Assembly (NCBI GenBank): GCA_016929135.1
Contig: JAFGJK010000034.1
Span: forward strand, 1 to 64,000
Source: Spirochaetota bacterium
GTDB taxonomy: Bacteria > Spirochaetota > UBA4802 > UBA5550
DNA: 64,000 nt
Reading direction: 5' to 3'
In this document: in pieces, positions 16,507 through 25,411 of the stretch
How the letters are laid out: every line of letters starts with the position of its first letter
How positions within the stretch are numbered: the first letter of the stretch is position 1
The notes under the pieces: generated by a model
Seen by the model: the letters and a program-made list of their open reading frames with translations, nothing else
What the model was told of the DNA's origin: nothing
Database searches by the model: none
Made by a program: the position numbers and the translations under genes

Positions 16507-18075
16507 TCACGCTGCATTGGAGCGCGCCCTCACCATGCGCTCCAGTTTTTCCGCCGCCCTCCCCGAGGCGAGCTGCTCCCTGGCAGCGCCGTAGCCCTCA
16601 GGGAGCTCCGCGACCCCCATGGTCTTCAGGGCCAGTGCGGCGTTCAGTGCGAAGAGATCGGCGATCCTGCCGTCCCTCCCCGAGATGCCGCCGAGGAAAA
16701 GGTCCTTGGCGTCGGACCGATCGCGCACCACCGGCATCTCGAAGGGATCGAAGAAATCCGCCGGGTCGATGAAGAAGCTCTCCACCGACCCGCCGGAGAT
16801 GGTCCTGCATTCGGTTTTCGCGGCGGAGGAGACCTCGTCGAAACCGTCATCGGAGGCGTAGAGCGTGATCCCCCCGCAGCCCATGAGGCTGACAGCCTCA
16901 GAGACCAGTTCCAGCCGGTTCTTCCCGCTGAGACCGATGATCTGGTATGCCGGGTCCGCGGGATTGGCCAGCGGCCCCACAAGGTTGAAGATCGTCGGCA
17001 CCCCCAGCTCTCGCCTTACCCTGCCGATCTGCTTCAGCGCCGGATGGTACTGTGGCGCGAAGAGGAACACGTAGTTGTGCGCCGAAAAGAACTCCTCGGG
17101 GGAGGAGCCGCCGTAGGCGGCATCGAATCCGACGTCCGCCAGGATGTCAGCGGAGCCCACCTTGCCGCTCTGGGCACTGTTGCCGTGCTTCACCACCGGA
17201 TACCCCATGGAGGCCAGGATAATGCTCACCGCCGTGGAGACATTCACCGTCGACTTGCCGTCGCCGCCGGTACCGCAGGTGTCCACCAGTCCCTTTGCAG
17301 AAACGCCGAAATGCCGCTTGTGACGACGCATCGCCCGCACCAGTGCGGCCACCTCCAGGGGGGTTTCACCCCGCCCCTTCATGGATATGAGGACCGAGGC
17401 GATCTGGGAATCCGTGAGACCCCCGGTGAGCATCACCTCGAAGAGCCGGTCCGCCTCATCCATCTCCGGCGCGTCACCGGCGTTCATTCGCTTCAGTATA
17501 TCGCCCACCGCAATTCCCTTCCTCGCCTCGGCGAAGTCCAGGAAATTGCGAACGATCGACTCCCCGCACTCGCTCATGATGGATTCAGGGTGATACTGCA
17601 CGCCGAAAAGCATACGCTCCTCGTCCTCGATGGACATGACCTCTCCGTCATGCTCCGCCACGGAGGTGACGTGTGCCTCCGCCGCATCGACGGCCAGTGA
17701 GTGATACCGCACGGCGGAGAAGTGTTCCGGCAGCCCCCGGTACAGGAGCGATTTTCTGCGTACCGCTATCTTGTCCAGCTTCCCATGGCGCACGGTCCTG
17801 GCCCTGACGACGTCGTAGCCCAGGTGCCTGCCGATGCACTGCATCCCCAGGCACACGCCGAATATGGGCTTCCTGCCGCCGTAGGTCTCCAGGTACCTCA
17901 TGGAGCTGCCGGACTCCTGCGGCGTCGACGGGCCGGGGGAGAGAATGATTCCCCGGAACTCCTCCGCCGAAATGAATTCACTGTTTCTGATCACCTTCAC
18001 CTCGGCGCCGCACTTCCTGAAGAGGGCGAAGAGGTTGTAGGTAAAGGAGTCGTAGTTATCGATCATTAAATACAT
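16507..18075 (-). CDS. trpGD: Fused anthranilate synthase glutaminase and anthranilate phosphoribosyltransferase
   Basis: Residues about 1-190 are the glutamine amidotransferase TrpG: DNYDSFTYNL at the N-terminus, nucleophile Cys in GVCLGMQ, and His/Glu in QYHPESIM. After a short linker, residues about 195-522 are TrpD, with the PRPP-binding DTCGTGGDGKST and the helix NVSTAVS. The protein therefore supplies ammonia to TrpE and transfers phosphoribose to anthranilate. Fused TrpGD is known in enterobacteria and other lineages. The gene overlaps trpE by 20 bases, indicating coupled translation. Confidence 0.95.
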   Translation of the reverse strand: MYLMIDNYDSFTYNLFALFRKCGAEVKVIRNSEFISAEEFRGIILSPGPSTPQESGSSMRYLETYGGRKPIFGVCLGMQCIGRHLGYDVVRARTVRHGKLDKIAVRRKSLLYRGLPEHFSAVRYHSLAVDAAEAHVTSVAEHDGEVMSIEDEERMLFGVQYHPESIMSECGESIVRNFLDFAEARKGIAVGDILKRMNAGDAPEMDEADRLFEVMLTGGLTDSQIASVLISMKGRGETPLEVAALVRAMRRHKRHFGVSAKGLVDTCGTGGDGKSTVNVSTAVSIILASMGYPVVKHGNSAQSGKVGSADILADVGFDAAYGGSSPEEFFSAHNYVFLFAPQYHPALKQIGRVRRELGVPTIFNLVGPLANPADPAYQIIGLSGKNRLELVSEAVSLMGCGGITLYASDDGFDEVSSAAKTECRTISGGSVESFFIDPADFFDPFEMPVVRDRSDAKDLFLGGISGRDGRIADLFALNAALALKTMGVAELPEGYGAAREQLASGRAAEKLERMVRARSNAA

Positions 18076-19534
18076 TCCGTTCCTCCAGCATTGACATTCC
18101 CTGTATCGCGTCGTGGAGCGCTCCCAGCTTGTTCTTCACCTCCTGGTATTCCCGCTCCGGCACGCTGTCGTACACGATCCCGGCGCCGGCCCTGAGGGTA
18201 ACCGAATCCCTGCCGATGTAGGCGCTCCGGATCAGGATGCAGGTATCCAGATCCTGGCTGTAGGAGAAGTATCCCGCGCAGCCGGCGTAGAACCCCCGGG
18301 GCGACCGCTCGTACTTGTCGATGAGCTCCATGGCTCGCACCTTCGGCGCGCCGGTGACCGTCCCCGCCGGAAAGGTGTTGCAGAAGAGCCTGAACGGCGT
18401 CATATCATCTCGCAGCCGGCCCTGCACCTCCGATACGATGTGCATCACGTGGGAATATACCTCCGCCTGGAAGGAGCTGATCACCTGCACGGAATCCGGG
18501 GCGCAGCCAGTATAGAGGTCGTTCCGGGCGAGGTCCAGGAGCATCAGGTGCTCGGCCCTCTCCTTCTCGTCCCCCAGAAGCCGCTGCTTCAGCTCCTCGA
18601 TGCCGCCGCCGCTCAGCGGCCCCGTCCCCGCAATGGGCTTCAGCGTGGCAACATCGTCAGAGACCTTCAGGTGCACCTCCGGGGAGGTGCCGCACACCAC
18701 CTCCCCGTCGATGGCGAGGTAGAACATGTACGGTGAGGGATTGATATTCCGCAGCAGCCGGTACAGGTTGATGGGGTTCACCGCGCCGTTGATGCTGAAG
18801 CGGGAGGAGAGGACGGTCTGGATGCACTCACCCGCCGTGATCTCCTCCCTGAGGCCCTTCACCGCCCCCATAAAGGACGTTTGGTCGAATTCATCCTCTT
18901 CTCTGAAGACATTTCGCCCCTGCATGAACTTCCTGTTGCACGAGAGGATCTCCACCGCCATCTCCCTGGTCCGCTCCTGGGCGTACCGGTAGACCTTTTC
19001 AGGATAGTCATCGATCCGCACCGAACGGGCGGCATAGAGCTTTTTCATCAGGTTATCAAAGACGTAGAACTCATCCACCTGAAAGAAGGCCATGAGCAGG
19101 CCCTGCCTGTCTTCCCTGACGGGGGATCTCAGGGTGTCCATGTAGTTGACCATATCATATCCCATGAACCCCACGTATCCGCCGCAGAAATTCCCCAAAT
19201 CAGGCTCCTTGTGCGATCGCTCGTGCTCCAGCTGCTCCGCCAGATACTGTACCGGATTCCCATCGACCGTTACGGCCCCTCCCCCGGGGGAATCCACGGT
19301 CAGGGTGCCGTTCCTGTACAGGATTGCCCGTTCCGGCCGGTAGCCGAAGAAGGTATAGCGGGAATAGCTCTTGTCACAATTCGCGCTCTCCAGCAGAAAC
19401 AGGTATTTCTCGCTGGAAAAATCCTTCAGCAGCAGAATCGGGGTGACGCTGTCACCGGCGATCTCCCTGTAGACCACGATGCGGCTGAAGTGCTTTGAAA
19501 GGCGGACAAAATCATGCAACGTTGGGTATACCAC
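18056..19534 (-). CDS. trpE: Anthranilate synthase component I
   Basis: TrpE makes anthranilate from chorismate with ammonia from TrpG. A GTG start at 19534 is chosen because AAGGAG stands 7 bases upstream; the open frame extends further but runs into the attenuator hairpins. The 492-residue protein has the FLLESA motif (the LLES element known to bind feedback-inhibiting tryptophan) near residue 43. The chorismate-binding domain includes IAGTGP, AEHLMLLDLARND, and TFPAGTVTGAPKVRAMELI. Allosteric inhibition by Trp and transcriptional attenuation therefore both appear to control this step. Confidence 0.95.
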   Translation of the reverse strand: MVYPTLHDFVRLSKHFSRIVVYREIAGDSVTPILLLKDFSSEKYLFLLESANCDKSYSRYTFFGYRPERAILYRNGTLTVDSPGGGAVTVDGNPVQYLAEQLEHERSHKEPDLGNFCGGYVGFMGYDMVNYMDTLRSPVREDRQGLLMAFFQVDEFYVFDNLMKKLYAARSVRIDDYPEKVYRYAQERTREMAVEILSCNRKFMQGRNVFREEDEFDQTSFMGAVKGLREEITAGECIQTVLSSRFSINGAVNPINLYRLLRNINPSPYMFYLAIDGEVVCGTSPEVHLKVSDDVATLKPIAGTGPLSGGGIEELKQRLLGDEKERAEHLMLLDLARNDLYTGCAPDSVQVISSFQAEVYSHVMHIVSEVQGRLRDDMTPFRLFCNTFPAGTVTGAPKVRAMELIDKYERSPRGFYAGCAGYFSYSQDLDTCILIRSAYIGRDSVTLRAGAGIVYDSVPEREYQEVKNKLGALHDAIQGMSMLEERNVFNDR

Positions 19535-19562
19535 TCCGTATCTCCTTGTCGGTATTAATAGG

Positions 19563-19585
19563 AAAAGGCCGCGTGACGGCCTTTT
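19563..19585 (-). terminator. Second trp leader hairpin, close to trpE
   Basis: A perfect 9-bp inverted repeat (AAAAGGCCG / CGGCCTTTT, five-base loop) lies between the main attenuator and the trpE ribosome site. In the trpE direction the 3' arm ends in four U residues, so it resembles a rho-independent terminator. It may be a second termination point of the attenuator or an RNA-stability stem. Confidence 0.6.
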
Positions 19586-19590
19586 AAACG

Positions 19591-19620
19591 AAAAAGCCGT
19601 GCGGCTATCCACCGCACGGC
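19591..19620 (-). terminator. trp attenuator terminator
   Basis: In the direction of trpE the RNA folds into a 9-bp GC-rich stem (GCCGUGCGG / CCGCACGGC) with a seven-base loop, followed directly by five U residues. This is a classic intrinsic terminator. It lies 29 bases after the stop codon of the Trp-rich leader peptide and about 60 bases before trpE. Confidence 0.85.
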
Positions 19621-19646
19621 ATCTATGCACACCTCGCCGGATAGCC
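19603..19646 (-). promoter_or_regulatory. Probable trp antiterminator pairing
   Basis: Just after the leader-peptide stop, the RNA segment GGCUAUCC is fully complementary to GGAUAGCC. The latter spans the loop and first two bases of the 3' arm of the attenuator stem. The two pairings cannot coexist. A ribosome stalled at the Trp codons would favour the antiterminator, as in known amino-acid attenuators. The pairing is seen; the mechanism is inferred from the general model. Confidence 0.65.
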
Positions 19647-19648
19647 CC

Positions 19649-19705
19649 TCACGGAAAGACGTTCCACCACCACCAGTTGTATCGATCATTCATATTCATG
19701 TTCAT
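19649..19705 (-). CDS. trpL: trp operon leader peptide with four consecutive Trp codons
   Basis: An 18-residue ORF, MNMNMNDRYNWWWWNVFP, is preceded by GAGGAG at a good spacing. Its four adjacent TGG codons occupy 19664-19675. It lies between the probable promoter and the attenuator hairpin of the trp operon. When charged tRNA-Trp is scarce the ribosome should stall here and permit read-through into trpE. It is too short for routine gene finders. The run of rare Trp codons, the position and the hairpins make the assignment strong. Confidence 0.9.
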   Translation of the reverse strand: MNMNMNDRYNWWWWNVFP

Positions 19706-19717
19706 GTTTCTCCTCAC

Positions 19718-19739
19718 GTGTTTCTATTTATAGAAACAC
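19718..19739. promoter_or_regulatory. Perfect 22-bp palindrome over the trp promoter
   Basis: Ten-base arms GTGTTTCTAT and ATAGAAACAC flank a two-base centre, with no mismatch. It covers the likely -10 region of the trp promoter and ends 12 bases before the leader-peptide start codon. This is a suitable place for a repressor operator. It does not resemble the enterobacterial TrpR operator (CTAG core). Confidence 0.6.
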
Positions 19740-19753
19740 ACATATTCGGTCAA
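19727..19753 (-). promoter_or_regulatory. Probable trp operon promoter
   Basis: On the minus strand a TTGACC -35-like box (19748-19753) and a TATAAA -10-like box (19727-19732) are separated by 15 bases, somewhat short of the ideal 17. They lie in an AT-rich stretch just upstream of the trp leader peptide and overlap the 22-bp palindrome. Confidence 0.5.
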
Positions 19754-19800
19754 GCAAATTAATAGAAAAAAACTGATTTTTCCGGATTTTTTCAGGCGGT

Positions 19801-22443
19801 CTATACGAGCCGCCTCACCAGAATGACGGTGAGATCGTCCGTGAGCTTCTCCGAACCGATAAACTCCATCAGGGCGCCGCCGATGCGATTGAGTATGGTC
19901 TTCGTATCCCCGGTGCCGTTATCCTTAAACGTCTGGATCAGCCGCTTGAGGCCGAACTCCTCCCCCTGGGCGTCCTTCGATTCCAGCATGCAGTCCGAAT
20001 AGAGGAGCAGCATGTCGTTCCTGTTCATAGTGAAGCTCAGTGTGTTGAAGGACCCCTTCATAATCTCTATACCGAGGAACATCCCCTTGATGGACCCCCC
20101 CTTGATGTCCACGACCTTGACGCGCCCGTCCTTGCCGCCGTAAAAAAGGGGATCCGTATGCCCCGCGTTCACCAGCTCGATCCTGTTCCCGTTGAAGCGT
20201 ACCAGGATCCCGGTGAGATAGTTGTCCACCTTTCCTATCTCCTGAATGAGCTCCTCGTTGACGCTCTCCATGATCTCGTGGAGCTTCCTCTCCTCCATGC
20301 CGTGGAAATTCCGGTAGATCACCGTCTTGGCGATCATGGTGATGAGTCCCGAGGCGATCCCGTGCCCTGAGACGTCGAAGAGGGACAGGCCCACAATGTC
20401 GCCTCCCCTCTCGTAAAAATCGTACATGTCCCCGGATATGCCGGTCATGGGCCTGAACAGAAAGGAGATCTCCCACTCACCTGAACGCGGTGGCTCCTTG
20501 GGGAAAAAGCTGGACTGCACGTTCGAGGCCATGGTCATGTCCATGGTCGCGATCCGCTCGGCCTCCTTGAGCTCCTTGTTCGCCGTGATCAGCTCGTCGT
20601 TCATCGCGTCCATGACGCCCATGGTGGCGGTGAGATACTCGTTGGCGCTCTTCAGCTCCGCGGTCCTCTGCTCCACCTTCTCCTCGAGGTGCATCGCGTA
20701 GTCGTCGAGCTTCTTCCTGGCCGCGCTCATGGACCACACCATCTCGTTGAAGTTGTGCGAAATAAACCCTATCTCGTCCTCGACGCGAATGGGGATGTTT
20801 ACGTCCAGGTTCCCCTTTTGAACCTGCATGAGGCCGTCCAGCACGTTGTTCAGGGGGTGGATGAGCGTGCCGAGAAAAAAGAATCGGAATACGATCGATA
20901 TCACCAGCACCACCGACACGAGGAGCAGGATCAGCCACATCGAATCGGGATGGAGGTACTCCCGGTACGCCACGTAGGAAAAGCCGACGTCGTAAAGCGC
21001 ATCCTCCTGACGGTTGTACTCCATGAAGGAGATATAGTGGCTCAGGCCGTCCCGCCCTCTCCGGTAATGCCTCGTCCCCGGCGCCTTGAAGGGCGCCAAG
21101 TATTTCAGGACATCGGCCTTCAGGCTCTCCCCGTCGCCGGTGCTGTTCTCGACGTGCATCTCGATGGCACGCCTGAAATGACCGAATTCCACCTTCGAAC
21201 CGGCCAGGAGCGACTTCAGATCCTGCCGGAACGAATCGACAGGCAGGCCCTGGATCTTGTTGGTGTAGTAAAAGACCAGCGTGTTAACACGGGACATGTG
21301 GCCCAGGATCGCCCCTACGGGATCCTTCACCGAGGGGGAAAGGGATCCCGCGAACTCCGCCAGCTCGTTCTTGTACCCCTCAAAATAGGGGTGCGCCGTA
21401 TTGATGATGCCGGGGAGCTCGGTTCCGCAGTTCGACGGCGTGAGCAACCTGATTCTCTCGTAATAGACCGCGTTCATATAATCGTACTGGAGCCGCGAAA
21501 AGTTCGGCGCCGCGGGACCTCCGCCGAACAGCAGCTCCATCGTGCCGTCCGCCACTGAATACCGCTCGATGTACCTGAGGTCCCTCGGGCGCTGCACGTA
21601 GCCGGACATGATCATCTTCGTCTGATTGTGATGTATGGTATCGTAGGATCGCTCGTTGACGTTGGATGCATAGTAGCTCAACCCCAGAAGGATCACCAGG
21701 AAAAAGACGAGGCATATTCCGATCACCTTGGTCATGAAGGTTGTGCGGTCCCTGGTGTTGTTGATGAAGATGATCAGCACCAGAAAAAATCCCACAACCG
21801 AGAGGGCCACCAGCAGGATGAGATAGGTCTCGCGGCCGATCGCGCCGTCCCTGCTGAGGATGTTCGCCACCGACGGGATGACGCTCACGATGGCGATGGA
21901 GATGGCGCACATGAGCACCGCCCACCGGACCCTCCCCTTCGTCACGGCGAAACGCCACACCCCCGAGCCGATGGCGATCAGCGCAAATAGGAGTATGACG
22001 TAGCCGATGGCCTTGCTCAGCTCATCGAGTTTGAAATCCCAGACGTGCCCGAGAAAGAGATACTGGTACCCGCTGCTGATCGACCGGTACATGAAGAGCA
22101 GGGTGGCAACGATGATGATCGCCCACATCCCCACAAGCAGCACTGACCGCTGCTTTCTGTAGTCGTCGTCGGGGAAGCAGAAAAAGAACTGGGTGGCAAA
22201 GGTCAGCGTCCCCATGGTGGAGGAAATGGTGAAATACCTGTTCATCGACGCGATGGGCAGGTAGATGCTCGCCGATATCGCGTAGGCGGCCGAACCGATC
22301 GCGGCCATGACGAAGGCCATCCCCAGGTGAAAGGCGGCCCTGGACCTGTTTTTAATGGTAAAGCAAAAAATGGCCGAGACCACGTAGAAAGAGAGCGCGA
22401 TCAGCCAGCCGATGGAGAAGAAATTGAAATATACGGGGATCAT
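19801..22443 (-). CDS. Membrane PP2C/SpoIIE-type serine phosphatase with HAMP domain
   Basis: The start is placed at ATG 22443; a TTG six codons upstream would fall on the promoter. About 880 residues: roughly seven or eight N-terminal membrane helices (to residue ~260), a ~240-residue region likely exposed outside, another helix near 500-520, a HAMP linker, a coiled coil, and a C-terminal SpoIIE/RsbU phosphatase domain from about residue 640. The phosphatase has GISGDMYDFY and LFDVSGHGIAS metal-binding motifs and a terminal DDLTVILVRR strand. Such proteins dephosphorylate anti-anti-sigma factors in partner-switching pathways. No STAS or kinase partner lies nearby. Confidence 0.85.
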   Translation of the reverse strand: MIPVYFNFFSIGWLIALSFYVVSAIFCFTIKNRSRAAFHLGMAFVMAAIGSAAYAISASIYLPIASMNRYFTISSTMGTLTFATQFFFCFPDDDYRKQRSVLLVGMWAIIIVATLLFMYRSISSGYQYLFLGHVWDFKLDELSKAIGYVILLFALIAIGSGVWRFAVTKGRVRWAVLMCAISIAIVSVIPSVANILSRDGAIGRETYLILLVALSVVGFFLVLIIFINNTRDRTTFMTKVIGICLVFFLVILLGLSYYASNVNERSYDTIHHNQTKMIMSGYVQRPRDLRYIERYSVADGTMELLFGGGPAAPNFSRLQYDYMNAVYYERIRLLTPSNCGTELPGIINTAHPYFEGYKNELAEFAGSLSPSVKDPVGAILGHMSRVNTLVFYYTNKIQGLPVDSFRQDLKSLLAGSKVEFGHFRRAIEMHVENSTGDGESLKADVLKYLAPFKAPGTRHYRRGRDGLSHYISFMEYNRQEDALYDVGFSYVAYREYLHPDSMWLILLLVSVVLVISIVFRFFFLGTLIHPLNNVLDGLMQVQKGNLDVNIPIRVEDEIGFISHNFNEMVWSMSAARKKLDDYAMHLEEKVEQRTAELKSANEYLTATMGVMDAMNDELITANKELKEAERIATMDMTMASNVQSSFFPKEPPRSGEWEISFLFRPMTGISGDMYDFYERGGDIVGLSLFDVSGHGIASGLITMIAKTVIYRNFHGMEERKLHEIMESVNEELIQEIGKVDNYLTGILVRFNGNRIELVNAGHTDPLFYGGKDGRVKVVDIKGGSIKGMFLGIEIMKGSFNTLSFTMNRNDMLLLYSDCMLESKDAQGEEFGLKRLIQTFKDNGTGDTKTILNRIGGALMEFIGSEKLTDDLTVILVRRLV

Positions 22444-22461
22444 GTTGCCAACCAGGTACAA

Positions 22462-22490
22462 ATTTTACAGGGGAGGCTTTAAATTGTCAA
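22462..22490 (-). promoter_or_regulatory. Consensus-like promoter of the SpoIIE phosphatase gene
   Basis: On the minus strand TTGACA (22485-22490) and TAAAAT (22462-22467) are separated by exactly 17 bases. The ATG lies only 18 bases after the -10 box, so the predicted 5' leader would be about a dozen bases. No strong Shine-Dalgarno sequence is seen. Confidence 0.6.
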
Positions 22491-22518
22491 GACGTTGCCG
22501 CTTCGGCATCGCGGAATT

Positions 22519-23667
22519 TTAGCGCCCCCTCGCCCGGCATTCGCTCCGTCCCGACAGGAAAATGGAGAGGAAAATCGCGAAGGCGACCGAAGCCGCCGCG
22601 GCAAGCGGCGCGAAGCGCATCCCCAGCGGCACCAGGAAGGCCACGGTTGCCCAGTGCATCGCGATCATTCGACGGGGGTTGAAGCCCAACGGGAACTCTC
22701 CGCTTCGGATGATCACCAGCATGCCGCTCAGATTCCAGCCGTAAAGCGAGAGATAGGCATGCAGCGAGAGGATCACCCCCTGCGCGGCAGAGTCCGGGGC
22801 TGCTGCGTGGACGGCGATATATGTAACGCCGGTTATCGCCGTGAACAGCAGAAAGCCCATGCCGGACACGAGAAAATGCTTCTCCTGCCGGGGGGCACCG
22901 TACTTGAAAAAGATGAAAAACGTGGCGATCACGGCGAGTGTGAGCAGTGACGACACCGCCACCTCGGCGACGAAGAGCTCCATCAGAATAAAAACAAAGA
23001 AGACTATCACGCCGAGGTTGATGGTCCAGAATATCGCCTGCCCCGCCAGCCTGAACCAGCGGGAGTCCATCCGCCGGACCGAACCGAACATCACGGACAG
23101 CGTGATCAGGGAAACCGGAAAGGAAAACCCGAGGAAGAAGACGTCCAGGGTCAGCTTCCGTACCGTGATCCAGTGGAAATAGACATTGTTCAGTATCACC
23201 AGCGACGAGATCACCAGTGCCAGTGACAGGCAGAGGAGCGAGGCCTGATTGAATTTCTCTGATGTGTCGGTGCCGGTCCTGAAAAACCCGGCCGGGAAGA
23301 AGGCGAACCTGCGGATTCTCACGCTCTCGACAACCGCAGCGAGGGCTGTCGACACGAGAATCGCCGGCAGGTAGGCCTCCAAAAACGCCAGAACCGAGTA
23401 GACCAGGCTCAGGGCGAGAAAGAGGAGGGAGCGCGCCGAGGGATGCATACCCCCCTCGCTGTGGTGGATGATGATGAAACCGCCGGCCGTAAGGTTGAAC
23501 AGAAAGATGTGGAGCCGCTCGAAATCATACCCCGTCAGCGCCTCCATGAAGCCGAAAAAAAAGGCGGCAGAGAGGAGGACCAGGAGCAGCACCCGCATCC
23601 AGGCCGCCATGGCTTCGTTCGCCTGTATCTGTCCCGACCCCTTCATACACACACCATAATCCACCAT
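22519..23667 (-). CDS. Polytopic membrane protein of unknown function (about 12 helices)
   Basis: The 382-residue protein is almost entirely hydrophobic helices (about twelve), with charged short loops and a basic C-terminal tail (SGRSECRARGR). A start at ATG 23667 is used; an ATG seven codons later (23646) is equally possible because neither has a clear ribosome site. No transport or enzymatic signature is recognised. A His pair in helix 2 (IIIHHSEGG) and a conserved-looking RRM...HWATVAF segment might bind a cofactor. It lies upstream of the SpoIIE gene on the same strand, but that gene has its own promoter. Confidence 0.6.
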   Translation of the reverse strand: MVDYGVCMKGSGQIQANEAMAAWMRVLLLVLLSAAFFFGFMEALTGYDFERLHIFLFNLTAGGFIIIHHSEGGMHPSARSLLFLALSLVYSVLAFLEAYLPAILVSTALAAVVESVRIRRFAFFPAGFFRTGTDTSEKFNQASLLCLSLALVISSLVILNNVYFHWITVRKLTLDVFFLGFSFPVSLITLSVMFGSVRRMDSRWFRLAGQAIFWTINLGVIVFFVFILMELFVAEVAVSSLLTLAVIATFFIFFKYGAPRQEKHFLVSGMGFLLFTAITGVTYIAVHAAAPDSAAQGVILSLHAYLSLYGWNLSGMLVIIRSGEFPLGFNPRRMIAMHWATVAFLVPLGMRFAPLAAAASVAFAIFLSIFLSGRSECRARGR

Positions 23668-23794
23668 TCAACCATTGCCGTTTTTTTTCAAATAATATTC
23701 TCCCGGCACACCGGCCCGCACGTGCATTTTCACCCACCCCTGTAAGCAATGGGACTCTCCGGGTCGATAATAACATCAGCAGGGGGAAGTTTAG

Positions 23795-25333
23795 ATGACC
23801 GCCGCAGGCATAGGGTACACCATCGAAAAATCACGGGAGGGGTCCGATACCATCATCGTCATCAGGGACGGGAACCGCTATCCCCTGCACAGCACCGTCA
23901 GCCCCTCCCGCGAGGCAGCCGCCCTGGCGGACCGCTTCGACCCGTCGCGGTACGACACGCTTATCGTTCTGGGCACCGGCCTGGGGTATCACCTGATCCC
24001 TCTCCGGGAAATGCTTTCTTCGTACCGCCGCGTAATCCTCATCGACGCCCTCCCCTCCCTGGAGGAGGCCATCGACGGGAACCCGTACTCCGGATTCCTT
24101 CGGAATTCCGGGACCGTCACCTTCATCACCGGCCGGTCCGCCGAGGCGGCGGCCCGCGATGCTGCCGAGAAGGTGGACCTGGAATCCGCACGCGGCGTTT
24201 CGGTTCTTGAGCACCCGGCCTCCCTGCGGATCTTTCCGGAATACTACGGCCTGGTGCGCGAGCGCCTCAGATCTGCCATCGAAAAATCGGCGGGCAACCT
24301 GGTCACCCGCAGGCACTTCGGCTTGCGGTACCTGAAAAACGCCCTGGCGAACCTGAGATGCCTCCCGGAGGCCTATCCGGTATCGGCGCTCCGGGGATGC
24401 TTCGCGGGCCATCCGGCGGCAGTGATCGCTTCCGGCCCCTCGGCGGACCGGCACCTCCCGGTGCTCCGCCATCACCGGGAGGAGCTGGTGATAATCGCGG
24501 TGGACTCCGCCCTTCCGATGCTTCACAGCCATGGGATGGAACCCGACATGCTCATGATAATCGATCCCCAGCCCTTCGTGGCGGAGCACCTCCTGGAAAC
24601 CGATGCCCGCTCCATCCCCACGGTTTACTCCATGACCGCCCGGCGCATCACCCCGGGGCCGCCCCGCCGCTTCTGCTCAATGAACAGCCATCCCCTCTCG
24701 CAGCTGGTGGACCGGCTCGCCGGGGGGGGCATCGGTACGATCGATTCCTCCACCGGCACCGTCGCGGGGGACGCCCTGAACTGCGCCCTCTCCATGGGGG
24801 CCTCGGCGGTGGCCATGGTGGGATTCGATTTTTCCTTTCCCGGCTACCGGATCTACGCCAGGGGGACCGCCTACCAGCGCCGTTATTCCCTCTATTTCCA
24901 GAACAGGCTGCTGCCGGTGGAGACCCAGAACATGACATACATCATGGGATCCAGCAGGGGCTACAGGGTCTCCGGTAAATTCACCAGAAGGGTTCTGGTG
25001 GGATACAGGGACTCCCTCTCATCCTTCGCCCGGGGCTGCGGGGGGGGGAACATCTTTTCGTTAAACGGCATGGGGCTGCCGGTGGAGGGGATACCGGAGG
25101 TGACGGCACAGGACTTTGCCGGTGCATGGTGCAGCGGCAGGGTGCCGAAAAGGGAACTGTTGGGGGCGATGCTCTCCGGCGCACGGCCCATTGCCGCACT
25201 CTTAAGGATGGAGGAGCTCCGGGCAATGCTCGGCGACCGGCGACTGGCTTCATCCCTCGTGGAAGAATCCCTCGGCACCTCCTCGGGAGTCGAGGCGGAG
25301 CGGGGACTGCGTCTCCTCCGAACCCTCCTGTAA
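23795..25333 (+). CDS. DUF115 / MAF-like motility accessory protein
   Basis: The 512-residue cytoplasmic protein has an N-terminal Rossmann-like segment (TLIVLGTGLGYHLIPLREM, then VILIDALPS). A central DUF115 domain follows (AVIASGPSADRHLPVL, IIAVDSALPMLHSHG, PDMLMIIDPQPF, MVGFDFSFPG). DUF115 is found in Maf proteins that transfer nonulosonic acids such as pseudaminic or legionaminic acid to flagellin, and in sialyltransferase-like enzymes. Spirochaetes often carry such genes. No flagellar gene is adjacent here. The donor sugar cannot be inferred. A GGGGGAAG site precedes the ATG at a suitable spacing. Confidence 0.75.
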   Translation: MTAAGIGYTIEKSREGSDTIIVIRDGNRYPLHSTVSPSREAAALADRFDPSRYDTLIVLGTGLGYHLIPLREMLSSYRRVILIDALPSLEEAIDGNPYSGFLRNSGTVTFITGRSAEAAARDAAEKVDLESARGVSVLEHPASLRIFPEYYGLVRERLRSAIEKSAGNLVTRRHFGLRYLKNALANLRCLPEAYPVSALRGCFAGHPAAVIASGPSADRHLPVLRHHREELVIIAVDSALPMLHSHGMEPDMLMIIDPQPFVAEHLLETDARSIPTVYSMTARRITPGPPRRFCSMNSHPLSQLVDRLAGGGIGTIDSSTGTVAGDALNCALSMGASAVAMVGFDFSFPGYRIYARGTAYQRRYSLYFQNRLLPVETQNMTYIMGSSRGYRVSGKFTRRVLVGYRDSLSSFARGCGGGNIFSLNGMGLPVEGIPEVTAQDFAGAWCSGRVPKRELLGAMLSGARPIAALLRMEELRAMLGDRRLASSLVEESLGTSSGVEAERGLRLLRTLL

Positions 25334-25411
25334 TGCCATTTTTTATCTTCAATTATTACCTCTTCAGGCCGATCATACAACTGATATCCTTGTTTTCACG
25401 GCAGGTGTATA

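Noticed and set aside
19535..19630. Upstream extension of trpE to an ATG at 19630
   Set aside because: It would be translated through the attenuator hairpins. The GTG at 19534 has a proper AAGGAG site and gives the normal TrpE length.
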